Positions 1-7,372 of a stretch of 64,000 nt of DNA are shown piece after piece. The position numbers and the translations under genes are program-made. The notes below the pieces were generated by a model that was not told the origin of the DNA, ran no database searches, and worked only from the letters and a program-made list of their open reading frames with translations. The DNA lies in NCBI RefSeq assembly GCF_022180385.2, contig NZ_BQME02000001.1, positions 1,757,678 through 1,821,677 on the forward strand, read 5' to 3'. The first letter of the stretch is position 1; every line of letters starts with the position of its first letter. The DNA comes from Paenibacillus sp. L3-i20 (lineage in GTDB: Bacteria > Bacillota > Bacilli > Paenibacillales > Paenibacillaceae).

Positions 1-82
1 GGCTCGCCGGAATGCCTACTAGTGTGTGATTATCCTCTCGATGAAGGAAAATCTTTAATCTCTCCATTAACGCATCTTTCAT
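1..82 (-). CDS. Partial hypothetical protein (N-terminus only)
   Basis: An open frame begins with ATG at 82 and runs off the window start, giving about 27 residues beginning MKDALMERLK. A GGAGG motif lies about 11 bases upstream of the ATG. It starts 41 bases after the stop of the gene at 124-1332 on the same strand, so the two may be co-transcribed. Too little is present to name a family. Confidence 0.5.
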   Translation of the reverse strand, partial: MKDALMERLKIFLHREDNHTLVGIPAS

Positions 83-123
83 AGTTTAATCGACCTCCAT
101 GCCAATTCATATTCTCACTTTAA

Positions 124-1332
124 TTAGTAATCGCGAGCTGCATCGAACCAGCGTTGAGCCATCTCCTCCGTTATAGGCTGGTCGATCAGGTTGTCACATT
201 GACTTAGTTGCCATACCGCTTCAGCAAGGTCTTCACGTTCAGTAGTTTCGATGCCTTTGAGGGTATTGAAGCGCACGGTGAAGGCGGTAATGGCTGCCTC
301 GGCATCGGCAAAGCTGCGGGCTTGGGCCAGGGTTGCTTGTGTGATGCTATAAGCTTCGTTAGCTAGCTTGGCCTGACGTTTAGGCCAGGATGAGAAAGGG
401 CGGCCGAATTCCGTCGTCCACCACTCAGGCTTTCGCAATTGGCTTACTGAAACATGTCCTGTCCAAGGGCGTGTTTTAGCACGTGTTTTTATTTGCTGTC
501 TTAGGCGCTTACCCGTAATCTCTTCCACGTTGTAGGCGATAAATACGTCAAGCAACGCCCAAGTGTTTAAGGGTGGCAAGTCACCCAGATCAGGCATAAA
601 GCGCAGCTCTAGATTCGTTAATTGACCATTGCGAGCCAACATATCCAAATCGCAGAAGTTCCCCCACAAACTCAATGAGTTTAGGTTTGGAAACCGGTCC
701 AGACATTCTAGCGAGATGGGCTGTCCCAACGGCGAGTTGTGTAGCGTCAGGCTCGTCACCTGTTGTAACTCGCCCATGTCGGGTAGCAAGAAAGGAGCAT
801 CATTCCTGCGTCGGCTAGTACGTGGCGCTAATGTCAGAGAATATGGCATATTGCCAGTGCCCGAGAATCGTGATAGATCTCCGGACACACTCAGGCGATA
901 ATCTCGCTTCGGAAGCTTCAGGCTTAGACGTCCTCCAGACTGGTCCAACTGGATATGCAAGCCATGCAAATTGGACTTTCTAGCGTCCACCTCTGTGTCT
1001 GTAGATAAGATTGGAGTCCACGTCATCTCTTCAATGGGGCGTTTCTGTGCCCAGTCAAAGAAACTTACGTCACTGCCTGCATAATGCAGAAATCGGGGCC
1101 AAGGCGAGCCTGCCGGAGTAGCAAAAGCATCGAACACGGTCCAATCGATGTGCGCATCCGGTGCGACGTGAAGGTCTGTTTTCTTCCCCAATTGCGATGG
1201 TCCAATGGATAGACTGCCCACACCAGGCTGAATGGCAAGTGTGTGACTGCGAGGACCTGTTAGGTCGATGGGATAACGACCAGTTTCTTTAACAGATCCA
1301 GTAGGGGGGCGAGTTTGGTTATCATCTGACAT
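124..1332 (-). CDS. Hypothetical protein with leucine-rich-like central region
   Basis: I do not recognise a named family. The 402-residue protein has a proline- and charge-rich N-terminus without a signal peptide. Residues about 190-260 carry repeated LxxLxL-type segments (LTSLTLHNSPL, FPNLNSLSLWGNF, LTNLELRFM) that resemble a short leucine-rich-repeat array. A charged helical C-terminus follows. I chose the ATG at 1332 because an AAAGGA motif sits about 8 bases upstream of it; the ATG at 1341 overlaps that motif. The gene looks richer in GC than its neighbours. It may form an operon with the partial gene at 1-82. Such stand-alone LRR-like proteins are often cytosolic adaptor or immunity-type proteins, but that is only analogy. 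Confidence 0.6.
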   Translation of the reverse strand: MSDDNQTRPPTGSVKETGRYPIDLTGPRSHTLAIQPGVGSLSIGPSQLGKKTDLHVAPDAHIDWTVFDAFATPAGSPWPRFLHYAGSDVSFFDWAQKRPIEEMTWTPILSTDTEVDARKSNLHGLHIQLDQSGGRLSLKLPKRDYRLSVSGDLSRFSGTGNMPYSLTLAPRTSRRRNDAPFLLPDMGELQQVTSLTLHNSPLGQPISLECLDRFPNLNSLSLWGNFCDLDMLARNGQLTNLELRFMPDLGDLPPLNTWALLDVFIAYNVEEITGKRLRQQIKTRAKTRPWTGHVSVSQLRKPEWWTTEFGRPFSSWPKRQAKLANEAYSITQATLAQARSFADAEAAITAFTVRFNTLKGIETTEREDLAEAVWQLSQCDNLIDQPITEEMAQRWFDAARDY

Positions 1333-1455
1333 TTCTATCATCCTTTCTACTAAATCATATCAAGCTATTTCGGCAAGTGCGGACATTAGTCTATGTCAAA
1401 AACGGCCCTTGAAGACAGAGTTCACATTTCAGAGCATACATCTTGCAAAATAAAT

Positions 1456-2850
1456 CTAACTATTTACGCCTATTTCTATTTTCTGAGTAATAAATTGTTT
1501 AAATCTTGAAAAATACCGCTCTGATGCCTCCCAGCGCCTAAGGTTCAAATAGGAGATGTCCTGCTTACCATATTGATCAGGCGGCTGATAATGCCGAGAA
1601 ATATAAGTTTCATTGTCCAGTGTATAAAAATAATACGCTCCATCAGGAGTCAGGATTTCAATTCGAGCATGTAGGTAGTCTCCGTCCTCGTCCGTGTGCG
1701 CTTGACGGAAGCTGTAACATTTTGATCCGTCCCAGAACCCGTCATTCTCTTCCTCTTCCGAATATAATTCCTGAATTACAGGGTGCTGCAAAATATCTTG
1801 CACATACTGTACCTCAATGTTGCGTAAATAAAGCTCAGCCATATTAGCGCAGGTGAGCAATATCGTCCAGCAATCGCTAAGCTCTGTTAGCTGCTCCTGA
1901 GACTCTTCTGTAATGTTCTCCCACTCAGCTCCTTCATCAACGGTTCTTCTCAACAAACCGACGGAATGATCATCTTCTACCCAAATATAATAGTGATGCC
2001 GGCTATCGTTTATATAAACGCTGAGATCCCGTTGATCTCCGTCAGCGTCAATATGTTTTTGCTGAACTTTGAAAAATACGTCCTGCTCCTGAAAATCAAA
2101 CGATGGCTTGTCATTCGACATTAAAATAGACTGCGTCAATTTCAATATATTTTCCTCATTGATCGTGTTATGGGTAAAATAGACATGAACAATTTTCTCT
2201 CTTGTGAGGGAGTCATTTAATTTTTTTATTACAGAGCGCCCTTCTTTAATAACGGACACGAGCGTGTCGAAAGAAAAGTCGACATCCTCTTCTTCCATAT
2301 CCAGAAAAACTTCATCGATCAACACTTCATGAATATCCACTGGCAGTTCATGAAGTATACCGTCCCCTTCCCACACATTTACTAGGCATGCAATCGATTT
2401 CGTTCCGTCTACTTTAACTTTGTACTGATCATCCTGAACTAAAACCGTAGCATTGAGATCACCTTTAACAATCGTTTCCCCATGATTGTAGGAGCCGCAC
2501 AATATTTCCTCAATCATCATATTGCCTGAAACATATATTTCCTGACCGCCTACAGCTATATTTTTTGCACTTAAATTACCGATCACCATAAGTCCTATAG
2601 CGCCATCTGTTTCTTTATTATAGAGATTGCCTACAGTAAAATTCCCATCAATAAAAATGATAATTACCTCTTTGTGATGCGGGAAATGTTCCTCCCAATC
2701 CAGATTGAGAGAAGGCAGTGTCAAATCTCCTTCATAATAAGCAGCAAGTTGCTCGTCACTAAAATCTTGGTAAAACTTCGCCCACCAGGAGCCTTCCGGA
2801 AACTTATCTGCAAGTTGAGCAATAGGAATGAATTTGAAATCCATACTCAT
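1456..2850 (-). CDS. Hypothetical protein with polymer-forming (bactofilin-like) beta-solenoid segment
   Basis: A cytosolic protein of about 464 residues with no signal peptide. Residues about 60-170 contain short repeating strands typical of a beta-solenoid (FIDGNFTVGNL, IGNLSAKNIAV, IYVSGNMMIEE, TIVKGDLNAT), as in bactofilin and polymer-forming cytoskeletal proteins. The rest is acidic and rich in W, Y and E, without a motif I can name. I prefer the ATG at 2850 because GAAGGGA lies about 9 bases upstream; a GTG at 2868 overlaps that motif. Proteins of this build are common in Firmicutes as uncharacterised or toxin-immunity-like genes. Function is unknown. Confidence 0.6.
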   Translation of the reverse strand: MSMDFKFIPIAQLADKFPEGSWWAKFYQDFSDEQLAAYYEGDLTLPSLNLDWEEHFPHHKEVIIIFIDGNFTVGNLYNKETDGAIGLMVIGNLSAKNIAVGGQEIYVSGNMMIEEILCGSYNHGETIVKGDLNATVLVQDDQYKVKVDGTKSIACLVNVWEGDGILHELPVDIHEVLIDEVFLDMEEEDVDFSFDTLVSVIKEGRSVIKKLNDSLTREKIVHVYFTHNTINEENILKLTQSILMSNDKPSFDFQEQDVFFKVQQKHIDADGDQRDLSVYINDSRHHYYIWVEDDHSVGLLRRTVDEGAEWENITEESQEQLTELSDCWTILLTCANMAELYLRNIEVQYVQDILQHPVIQELYSEEEENDGFWDGSKCYSFRQAHTDEDGDYLHARIEILTPDGAYYFYTLDNETYISRHYQPPDQYGKQDISYLNLRRWEASERYFSRFKQFITQKIEIGVNS

Positions 2851-2944
2851 ACATTGTTTTCCCTTCACATTAAAATTTCCATTATTTTCTCATATGTAAA
2901 AATTAGGGTCAATCTCAACTTTTCTATTGACTCCCCCCCCCCCC

Positions 2945-3242
2945 GTTAATGCGTTTGTAAATATTTTCAAAAATGCCGGCATAGTCGTTACGATGGATGA
3001 AGCAAAAGCAACCATGGGTATTTTAAAAATTGACCATATCCGTGCCATGCTTTCCATGCCGAGGGTGTCGGATGTGTGGAAGGACAAATACGGGCGTCCT
3101 CTTAACGAATAGGATGTAGAATCTTCGGTACGGAGCAGATTTTACGATTCCATCAATGAGCGAGCTGCCTGCGTTGATTGAACAAATCAATGACTTGTTA
3201 TCGGAGGGCTGTAGACCCGGCTACTTAAACCAGCTCAAGTAG
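2945..3242 (+). pseudogene. phnX: phnX (phosphonoacetaldehyde hydrolase) remnant with internal deletion
   Basis: The first open piece (2945-3112) encodes VNAFVNIFKNAG and TMGILKIDHIRAMLSMPRV, typical of the N-terminal cap region of 2-phosphonoacetaldehyde hydrolase (HAD superfamily). After a TAG at 3110-3112, a different frame (3120-3242) encodes YGADFTIPSMSELPALIEQI, which resembles the extreme C-terminus of the same family. The catalytic first Asp region and roughly 150 central residues are missing. The 5' edge is a run of 12 C residues (2933-2944). The enzyme normally cleaves phosphonoacetaldehyde to acetaldehyde and phosphate. This copy cannot be functional. The family call is from motif memory, not a search. 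Confidence 0.6.
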
Positions 3243-3287
3243 AGGCGCTATTTGTAATATGGCTCATTGTAACATCTATAGAACAAG

Positions 3288-3318
3288 ATGAAGGACACCC
3301 TGATTGGGTGTCCTTCAT
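3288..3318. terminator. Hairpin between phnX remnant and cupin gene
   Basis: A perfect 13-bp inverted repeat (ATGAAGGACACCC / GGGTGTCCTTCAT) with a 5-base loop. It lies between the convergent phnX remnant and cupin gene. No long T-run follows on either side, so it may be a weak bidirectional terminator. Confidence 0.5.
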
Positions 3319-3386
3319 TGTAGAGGCAGGGATTAAAACCGATATTTCTATTTTCTCATACATTGCATTCGTACTAGTAACAAACA

Positions 3387-3755
3387 CTAGATCCAGGTAT
3401 CATTGGATGCGTTTGCCTCGGATTCGGTACCGCCAGAGTTTACTTCGCTTCTTGGTTCTATCAACATAATGTGACATTCCTTTTCGGCGGAAGGCTTCAT
3501 CTCGATTCCCTTCGGGACAATAATCATCTCACCCTTGGGAATTTTCACCTGGCCATCACGGAAATCTAGGATCATCTCCCCTTCGTGCACGATAAATACT
3601 TTATCGGTATCTTGATGAACATGCCACTCATAATCCCCAGCAATCTTAATGAGCTTAAATTGATAGTTATTCATTTCACCAATGACTTTCGGAGACCAAA
3701 GATCGTTGAATTTAGATAGCTTTTCATTTAGATTAATAGCTTGGTAAGTGATAAT
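3387..3755 (-). CDS. Cupin-domain protein, probable non-ATG start
   Basis: A small single-domain cupin of about 122 residues. The core is a cupin_2 barrel: WHVHQDTDKVFIVHEGEMIL is motif 1 and IPKGEMIIVPKGIEMKPSA is motif 2, so metal binding by the His pair and Glu is plausible. Function in this subgroup is unknown. The start is odd. The best Shine-Dalgarno (AAAAAAGGAG, 3770-3761) is followed at 5 and 8 bases by ATT and ATC, and no ATG, GTG or TTG lies at proper distance. The nearest in-frame TTG (3806) lacks a ribosome binding site. Family members begin just before the ITYQ-like segment, so I placed the start at the ATT (3755). The gene is co-directional with the lipoprotein gene upstream. 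Confidence 0.65.
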   Translation of the reverse strand: MITYQAINLNEKLSKFNDLWSPKVIGEMNNYQFKLIKIAGDYEWHVHQDTDKVFIVHEGEMILDFRDGQVKIPKGEMIIVPKGIEMKPSAEKECHIMLIEPRSEVNSGGTESEANASNDTWI

Positions 3756-3836
3756 AACGTCTCCTTTTTTGATCTTCAATAAAATTGTTATTCGGATGTT
3801 GCACAAGATTGATGTCGATGGAATTTTCTCGACTTC

Positions 3837-4820
3837 TTAGCGCTTATTTAAGGCATTTATTATATTTTGTAAAGCATATTCGATAGCTAATGGGCCACCA
3901 GTAATAGCGGAAGTATCCATTAAATAGACATTTTCTTTCTTTACGGCATTCAGATTATTCCATATATTACTTTGTTTTAAGTCATTCATTAATTGTTCCT
4001 GTTTTGTAATTTCACCTATAAGGAAAATATGGTCTGCTTGAACAGTTGAAATTCCTTCAAACGTAGTAAGATTATTAGTAGCACTTATGATTGCATCATC
4101 TGGTGTAAGCCCAAGTCCCTTTTCTTTATCAAAAGCAAGTCTATAAACAGAATTTTCTTCACCTAAAAGATTGAATGTTTTTCCATCCCAAGACAATATA
4201 AGTGCTACTGTCTCTTCTTGAATCGACTTAAATGCTTCACGACCACTTATAATTTCTTTCATCATCTTAGCAATGACTTTTTCCGCTTCGTCTTCTTTTC
4301 CGATAATCTCGGCTACTGTACGGAGTCCATATTGCCAATCATCATGGATGTCCTTGGATTTTATCGTTATGACTGGTGCAATTTTTTCTAGTGAATCATA
4401 CAATTTTTCATGATGTTCTGTTGCTAGAATAAAATCAGGCTCACTAGATAAAATTTTTTCATAATTAGGAGACGATTTATCTCCTAGTTCTTCAGATGAA
4501 TCCATTTTTCCTTTCAAATAAGATAAAGAGGATAGATACTCCTTATCAGTAGAAGCAGCAGGCGGCTCACCTAATGCAACTAATATTTCAGGATAAAAAA
4601 ACCACAGCGCAGCTATCTTTTCTGGTTTTTTCTCGATAACAATTTCTTTACCTAAGGCATCCTTAAATGTTCTTGGCCATTCAGTCGTCTCAACTCTAAC
4701 TGCTGCTGTAGATGCAACTTCTGTAGTTGATCCTTTATTTTCAGCAGGCGTTTCAGTACAACCTGCTAATATGCCTGCTAATAATAGCATTGAGATTAAC
4801 AGACCTTTAATCTTTGGCAT
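3837..4820 (-). CDS. Iron-siderophore ABC transporter substrate-binding lipoprotein
   Basis: This 327-residue protein belongs to the FhuD/FepB/BtuF-like periplasmic-binding family. It starts with a lipoprotein signal (MPKIKGLLISMLLL, lipobox LAGC), so it should be anchored to the outer face of the membrane. The Fe-siderophore fold follows, with EKIAALWFFYPEILVALG near residue 80 and later segments such as LILSWDGKTFNLLGE and GGPLAIEYALQNI. I chose the ATG at 4820, which has GGAGG 8 bases upstream, over a GTG at 4838. No permease or ATPase gene is adjacent, so it probably uses a transporter encoded elsewhere. The neighbouring AraC regulator and Fur-like box point to control by iron and siderophore. 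Confidence 0.85.
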   Translation of the reverse strand: MPKIKGLLISMLLLAGILAGCTETPAENKGSTTEVASTAAVRVETTEWPRTFKDALGKEIVIEKKPEKIAALWFFYPEILVALGEPPAASTDKEYLSSLSYLKGKMDSSEELGDKSSPNYEKILSSEPDFILATEHHEKLYDSLEKIAPVITIKSKDIHDDWQYGLRTVAEIIGKEDEAEKVIAKMMKEIISGREAFKSIQEETVALILSWDGKTFNLLGEENSVYRLAFDKEKGLGLTPDDAIISATNNLTTFEGISTVQADHIFLIGEITKQEQLMNDLKQSNIWNNLNAVKKENVYLMDTSAITGGPLAIEYALQNIINALNKR

Positions 4821-4906
4821 ACAAAATTCCTCCACCATAATGTTTTCTTCGATTAGCCATTATTATAGTAAAGTAATTTTTGGATTTGAATGGATGCCTG
4901 TTGAAA

Positions 4907-5734
4907 TTAGGATGGATTATTGATGAACTTCTCTCGATATTCAGTAGGAGAAATACCAAATTGTTTTTTGAACACTCTACTAAAATAGAAGGGGTCATCA
5001 ATCCCAACAGTATGTGCAATTTGTTGCACAGGTGCATCACTTGTAAATAACATTTCTTGTGCCATATTTATACGATATTTTAATATATATTCTGCGGGTC
5101 CCATGTCTACATGTCTTCTAAATACGTAAGAAAGTCGATTTCGATTAACGTTATATTGTTCTGCGAGCGATGTAATTGTAAGATTTTGATAATAGAAATC
5201 ATGAATGTAAGTAGATACCCGTTCGAATAAAGTATGCGATTCGCAACTATTTTGTCTATTATCAACACATAATAAGGCTTCATTCAGCACATCGCGAAAG
5301 AGCATTTCGGTCTGAAACATTGAAATGCCTCCACGCTGATTATATACATGCCAAAGACGCGTAATTAATTCGATAAGACGAGGGGATTGTCCAGTCAATA
5401 ATTCAAAATGCTGATGAGACAAGCTTGACTCTTCTAGTTCTGAGCTGCATATCCGGTATAAAACAAGAATATACTCCCAATTGGTGTTACCAAACAGTTT
5501 TTGGGCTAGTTTCATATTTGCGCCCCCATGCACAACTTTTCCAGGCGAAAGGATATATGGCGTTCCATTAAATTGAAATTGTGTCTTTCCTGTAAGTGGA
5601 AATACAAAACCAGGAAAAGAATCTGTATAATCTGCGTAAGGCACACCTGGATTTTTAGCATATCGATAGACCCCTTTTACCTGAAAAGGGGTGTGTGCAA
5701 GATGTTCTGCTAACTTATTAACGTCGATGTTCAC
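4907..5734 (-). CDS. AraC-family regulator (Btr/YbbB-like), probable siderophore-uptake activator
   Basis: A 275-residue regulator. The N-terminal half (about 1-150) is a cupin-like sensor (PGFVFPLTGKTQFQFNGTPY, LSPGKVVHGGANMKLA). The C-terminal AraC DNA-binding domain (about 170-270) has two helix-turn-helix units (ITSLAEQYNVNRNRLSYVFR and VQQIAHTVGIDDPFYFSRVF) and the typical end FKKQFGISPTEYR. It lies immediately upstream of, and co-directional with, the siderophore-binding lipoprotein, an arrangement known for Btr-type activators that sense ferric siderophore. A Fur-like box lies 82 bases upstream of the ATG. The binding of a specific siderophore is inference. Confidence 0.8.
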   Translation of the reverse strand: MNIDVNKLAEHLAHTPFQVKGVYRYAKNPGVPYADYTDSFPGFVFPLTGKTQFQFNGTPYILSPGKVVHGGANMKLAQKLFGNTNWEYILVLYRICSSELEESSLSHQHFELLTGQSPRLIELITRLWHVYNQRGGISMFQTEMLFRDVLNEALLCVDNRQNSCESHTLFERVSTYIHDFYYQNLTITSLAEQYNVNRNRLSYVFRRHVDMGPAEYILKYRINMAQEMLFTSDAPVQQIAHTVGIDDPFYFSRVFKKQFGISPTEYREKFINNPS

Positions 5735-5815
5735 ATTGCATACCTCATTTCAATAGTAATTTGACGGTAATCTGGAAAGGTGAGCATGAGGGTAATCGTC
5801 TATTTTTACATTATT

Positions 5816-5834
5816 GATAACCGTTCTCATTGTC
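5816..5834 (-). promoter_or_regulatory. Fur-like operator upstream of the AraC gene
   Basis: The 19-base segment GATAACCGTTCTCATTGTC matches 14 of 19 positions of the classic Fur box (GATAATGATTATCATTATC). It sits upstream of the AraC/lipoprotein pair, where iron repression would be expected. Confidence 0.5.
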
Positions 5835-5869
5835 AACTTATATGATCAATAAAATAGAAATCATAGCAA

Positions 5870-5898
5870 AAAAACACGCCAAGTAGTGGCGTGTTTTT
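5870..5898 (-). terminator. Perfect hairpin terminator
   Basis: Inverted repeat AAAAACACGCCA / TGGCGTGTTTTT with a 5-base loop (5870-5898), flanked by A and T runs on both sides. It can terminate in either direction. It directly follows the oxidoreductase tail remnant on the minus strand. Confidence 0.7.
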
Positions 5899-5914
5899 GC
5901 ATGAAATGTGAATA

Positions 5915-6001
5915 TTATTGATTAGGGCAGGTGAAAATACGTCCGTGGGTTTTACCTTGAGCGAATTGTTCCAGCACTTCATCGAGCTCACTAAAAGGAA
6001 C
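5915..6001 (-). pseudogene. C-terminal remnant of a zinc-type/quinone oxidoreductase
   Basis: A 28-codon fragment ending at TAA 5915-5917 reads VPFSELDEVLEQFAQGKTHG followed by RIFTCPNQ. This is the usual C-terminus of NADPH:quinone oxidoreductase or medium-chain alcohol dehydrogenases. A stop lies just upstream in the same frame and nothing else of the gene is visible. A terminator follows it immediately. It is a relic and not expressed as a functional enzyme. Confidence 0.5.
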
Positions 6002-6084
6002 TTAATTTCTCGGGTGAAAAGGGACATCCAATCAGTTATCCGTCATTTCGCACTATGAATGTTACGGTAATAGATAGCTTTGGA

Positions 6085-6114
6085 AAGCCCACGCTTCTAC
6101 AAAAACGTGGGCTT
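6085..6114 (-). terminator. Hairpin after SMR efflux pair
   Basis: AAGCCCACG / CGTGGGCTT stem with a 12-base loop, located 55 bases downstream of the second SMR gene on the minus strand. Confidence 0.6.
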
Positions 6115-6169
6115 CTCTACAATTCGAGACGAAGGATGACGTCCTTCTTCCATCTATATCACGCCTGTT

Positions 6170-6484
6170 TTAGGCGATCATTTTCAAGCCTATAGCTGCT
6201 GTTAATACCATCGCTATAAACATAATACGTCTCCAGTCCTTGGACTCCCCGTAGAAGAACATACCGACGAGCGCTCCCCCTACTGTACCAATTCCTGTCC
6301 AAACTGCGTAAGCAGTGCCCATTGGCAGAGTTAACATAGCTTGACTTAGGAGTAGGAAACTCGTTAAAAAACCTGTAATAAATACGATAACTGCCATTGC
6401 ATTCTTATTTTTAACGATAAGGTTCATACCTGTAACTCCAACAACCTCCGACAAACCCGCGATAAAAAGGAATAACCAGCCCAT
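6170..6484 (-). CDS. SMR-family efflux subunit (YkkD/SugE-like)
   Basis: A 104-residue small multidrug resistance protein with four transmembrane helices. The conserved membrane Glu is in LSEVVGVTGMNL (about residue 13), and the family motif MGTAYAVWTGIGTVGGALVG occupies helix 3. It follows its partner gene after a gap of two bases, so the pair is translated together and probably forms a heterodimeric exporter. Paired SMR proteins of the YkkCD/Gdx type export guanidinium or quaternary cations using proton antiport. I could not find a guanidine riboswitch upstream, so the substrate is open. Confidence 0.85.
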   Translation of the reverse strand: MGWLFLFIAGLSEVVGVTGMNLIVKNKNAMAVIVFITGFLTSFLLLSQAMLTLPMGTAYAVWTGIGTVGGALVGMFFYGESKDWRRIMFIAMVLTAAIGLKMIA

Positions 6485-6486
6485 TG

Positions 6487-6825
6487 TTATGCAACTCCCT
6501 TTTTATGAGGTTCTTTAGTGACAATCTTAAGTCCTAGCACACCTGTTAATAGTAAAAGAATTAGACCGATCTTCAGTGCTTGAAAAGGTTCACCGAATAC
6601 AAACATTTCTACCAAAACAGTTCCTGTTGTTCCGAGTCCCGTAAAGACGGCATAGACCGTTCCCACCGGCAATTTAAGGCATGCCAGAACAGCGAATAGA
6701 AAGGATACACCAATACCTATAATAGTTGCTATCCATAGAAGCAACGAATCAGAATGTTTCAAACCGATCACCCAGAATACTTCAATAAATGCTCCAATAA
6801 ACACTAAAGCCCAGCTGCGTCCCAT
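6487..6825 (-). CDS. SMR-family efflux subunit (YkkC-like)
   Basis: A 112-residue four-helix SMR protein with the conserved Glu in GAFIEVFWVIGLKHS and the helix-3 motif PVGTVYAVFTGLGTTGTVLV. It ends in a short basic tail (TKEPHKKGVA). A good ribosome binding site (AAAGGGAG) lies about 5 bases before the ATG. It is the first gene of a two-gene operon with its YkkD-like partner; obligate pairing is typical for this subgroup. Confidence 0.85.
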   Translation of the reverse strand: MGRSWALVFIGAFIEVFWVIGLKHSDSLLLWIATIIGIGVSFLFAVLACLKLPVGTVYAVFTGLGTTGTVLVEMFVFGEPFQALKIGLILLLLTGVLGLKIVTKEPHKKGVA

Positions 6826-7280
6826 CTCAAACTCCCTTTACTCTGTTTTTATACAATGCCAATATACAAATTATGTGTGTAAACGTACCAAGCTCTCTAC
6901 TATGGCTCCACCTTATTTGAATGTAATAAATCTAGCGGTGATGAATTTCCACACTGTCCTGCCTCCTTTGCTATAAGAGCGAATTTAAACTCATTTGGAA
7001 GTGATATAACTGTAATCGCATTCTGACCCCTATGGTAGTGTCAATTATAAATATTATTATAGGGTCAGATTTAATTGTGAGGAGACCAACCTATGGTAAG
7101 AACGTTCGCAAACTTGCATATCAAGTTGAAAAACCGTGAGAAGAATGAATAATGAATGAGAAGTGAATATGCACAATGTCTAATAGAGTCATTCGGAGTG
7201 TGAAAAGAGGAACATTGCTCATTCCGCACATCAGAATGAAATGGCGAACTGAAATACGGGTCCATGTACAGCCATAAAAA
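6826..7280. other. Intergenic region with one inverted repeat
   Basis: No gene is supported here. An inverted repeat (TCTGACCC...GGGTCAGA, 7022-7069, with flanking TAT/ATA) encloses an AT-rich loop of about 25 bases. The stretch upstream of the SMR pair has no recognisable guanidine-I riboswitch core. Confidence 0.4.
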
Positions 7281-7347
7281 CAGCCCCTCCAAGGTCACTC
7301 ATTCCTTATCGTGACATAAGGTTTTGAGCGACTGCTTAAAGGGGCTG
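7281..7347 (-). terminator. Branched terminator of the SLH metallohydrolase gene
   Basis: Outer stem CAGCCCCT / AGGGGCTG encloses a smaller GTCAC / GTGAC hairpin. On the minus strand it is followed by a T5 tract. It lies 26 bases after the stop at 7373. Confidence 0.6.
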
Positions 7348-7372
7348 ATAACAAGTTATAGATTCATTTTGT

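Noticed and set aside
6826..7070. Guanidine riboswitch expected before the SMR pair
   Set aside because: The conserved guanidine-I core was looked for and not found; the inverted repeat there has no matching structure.
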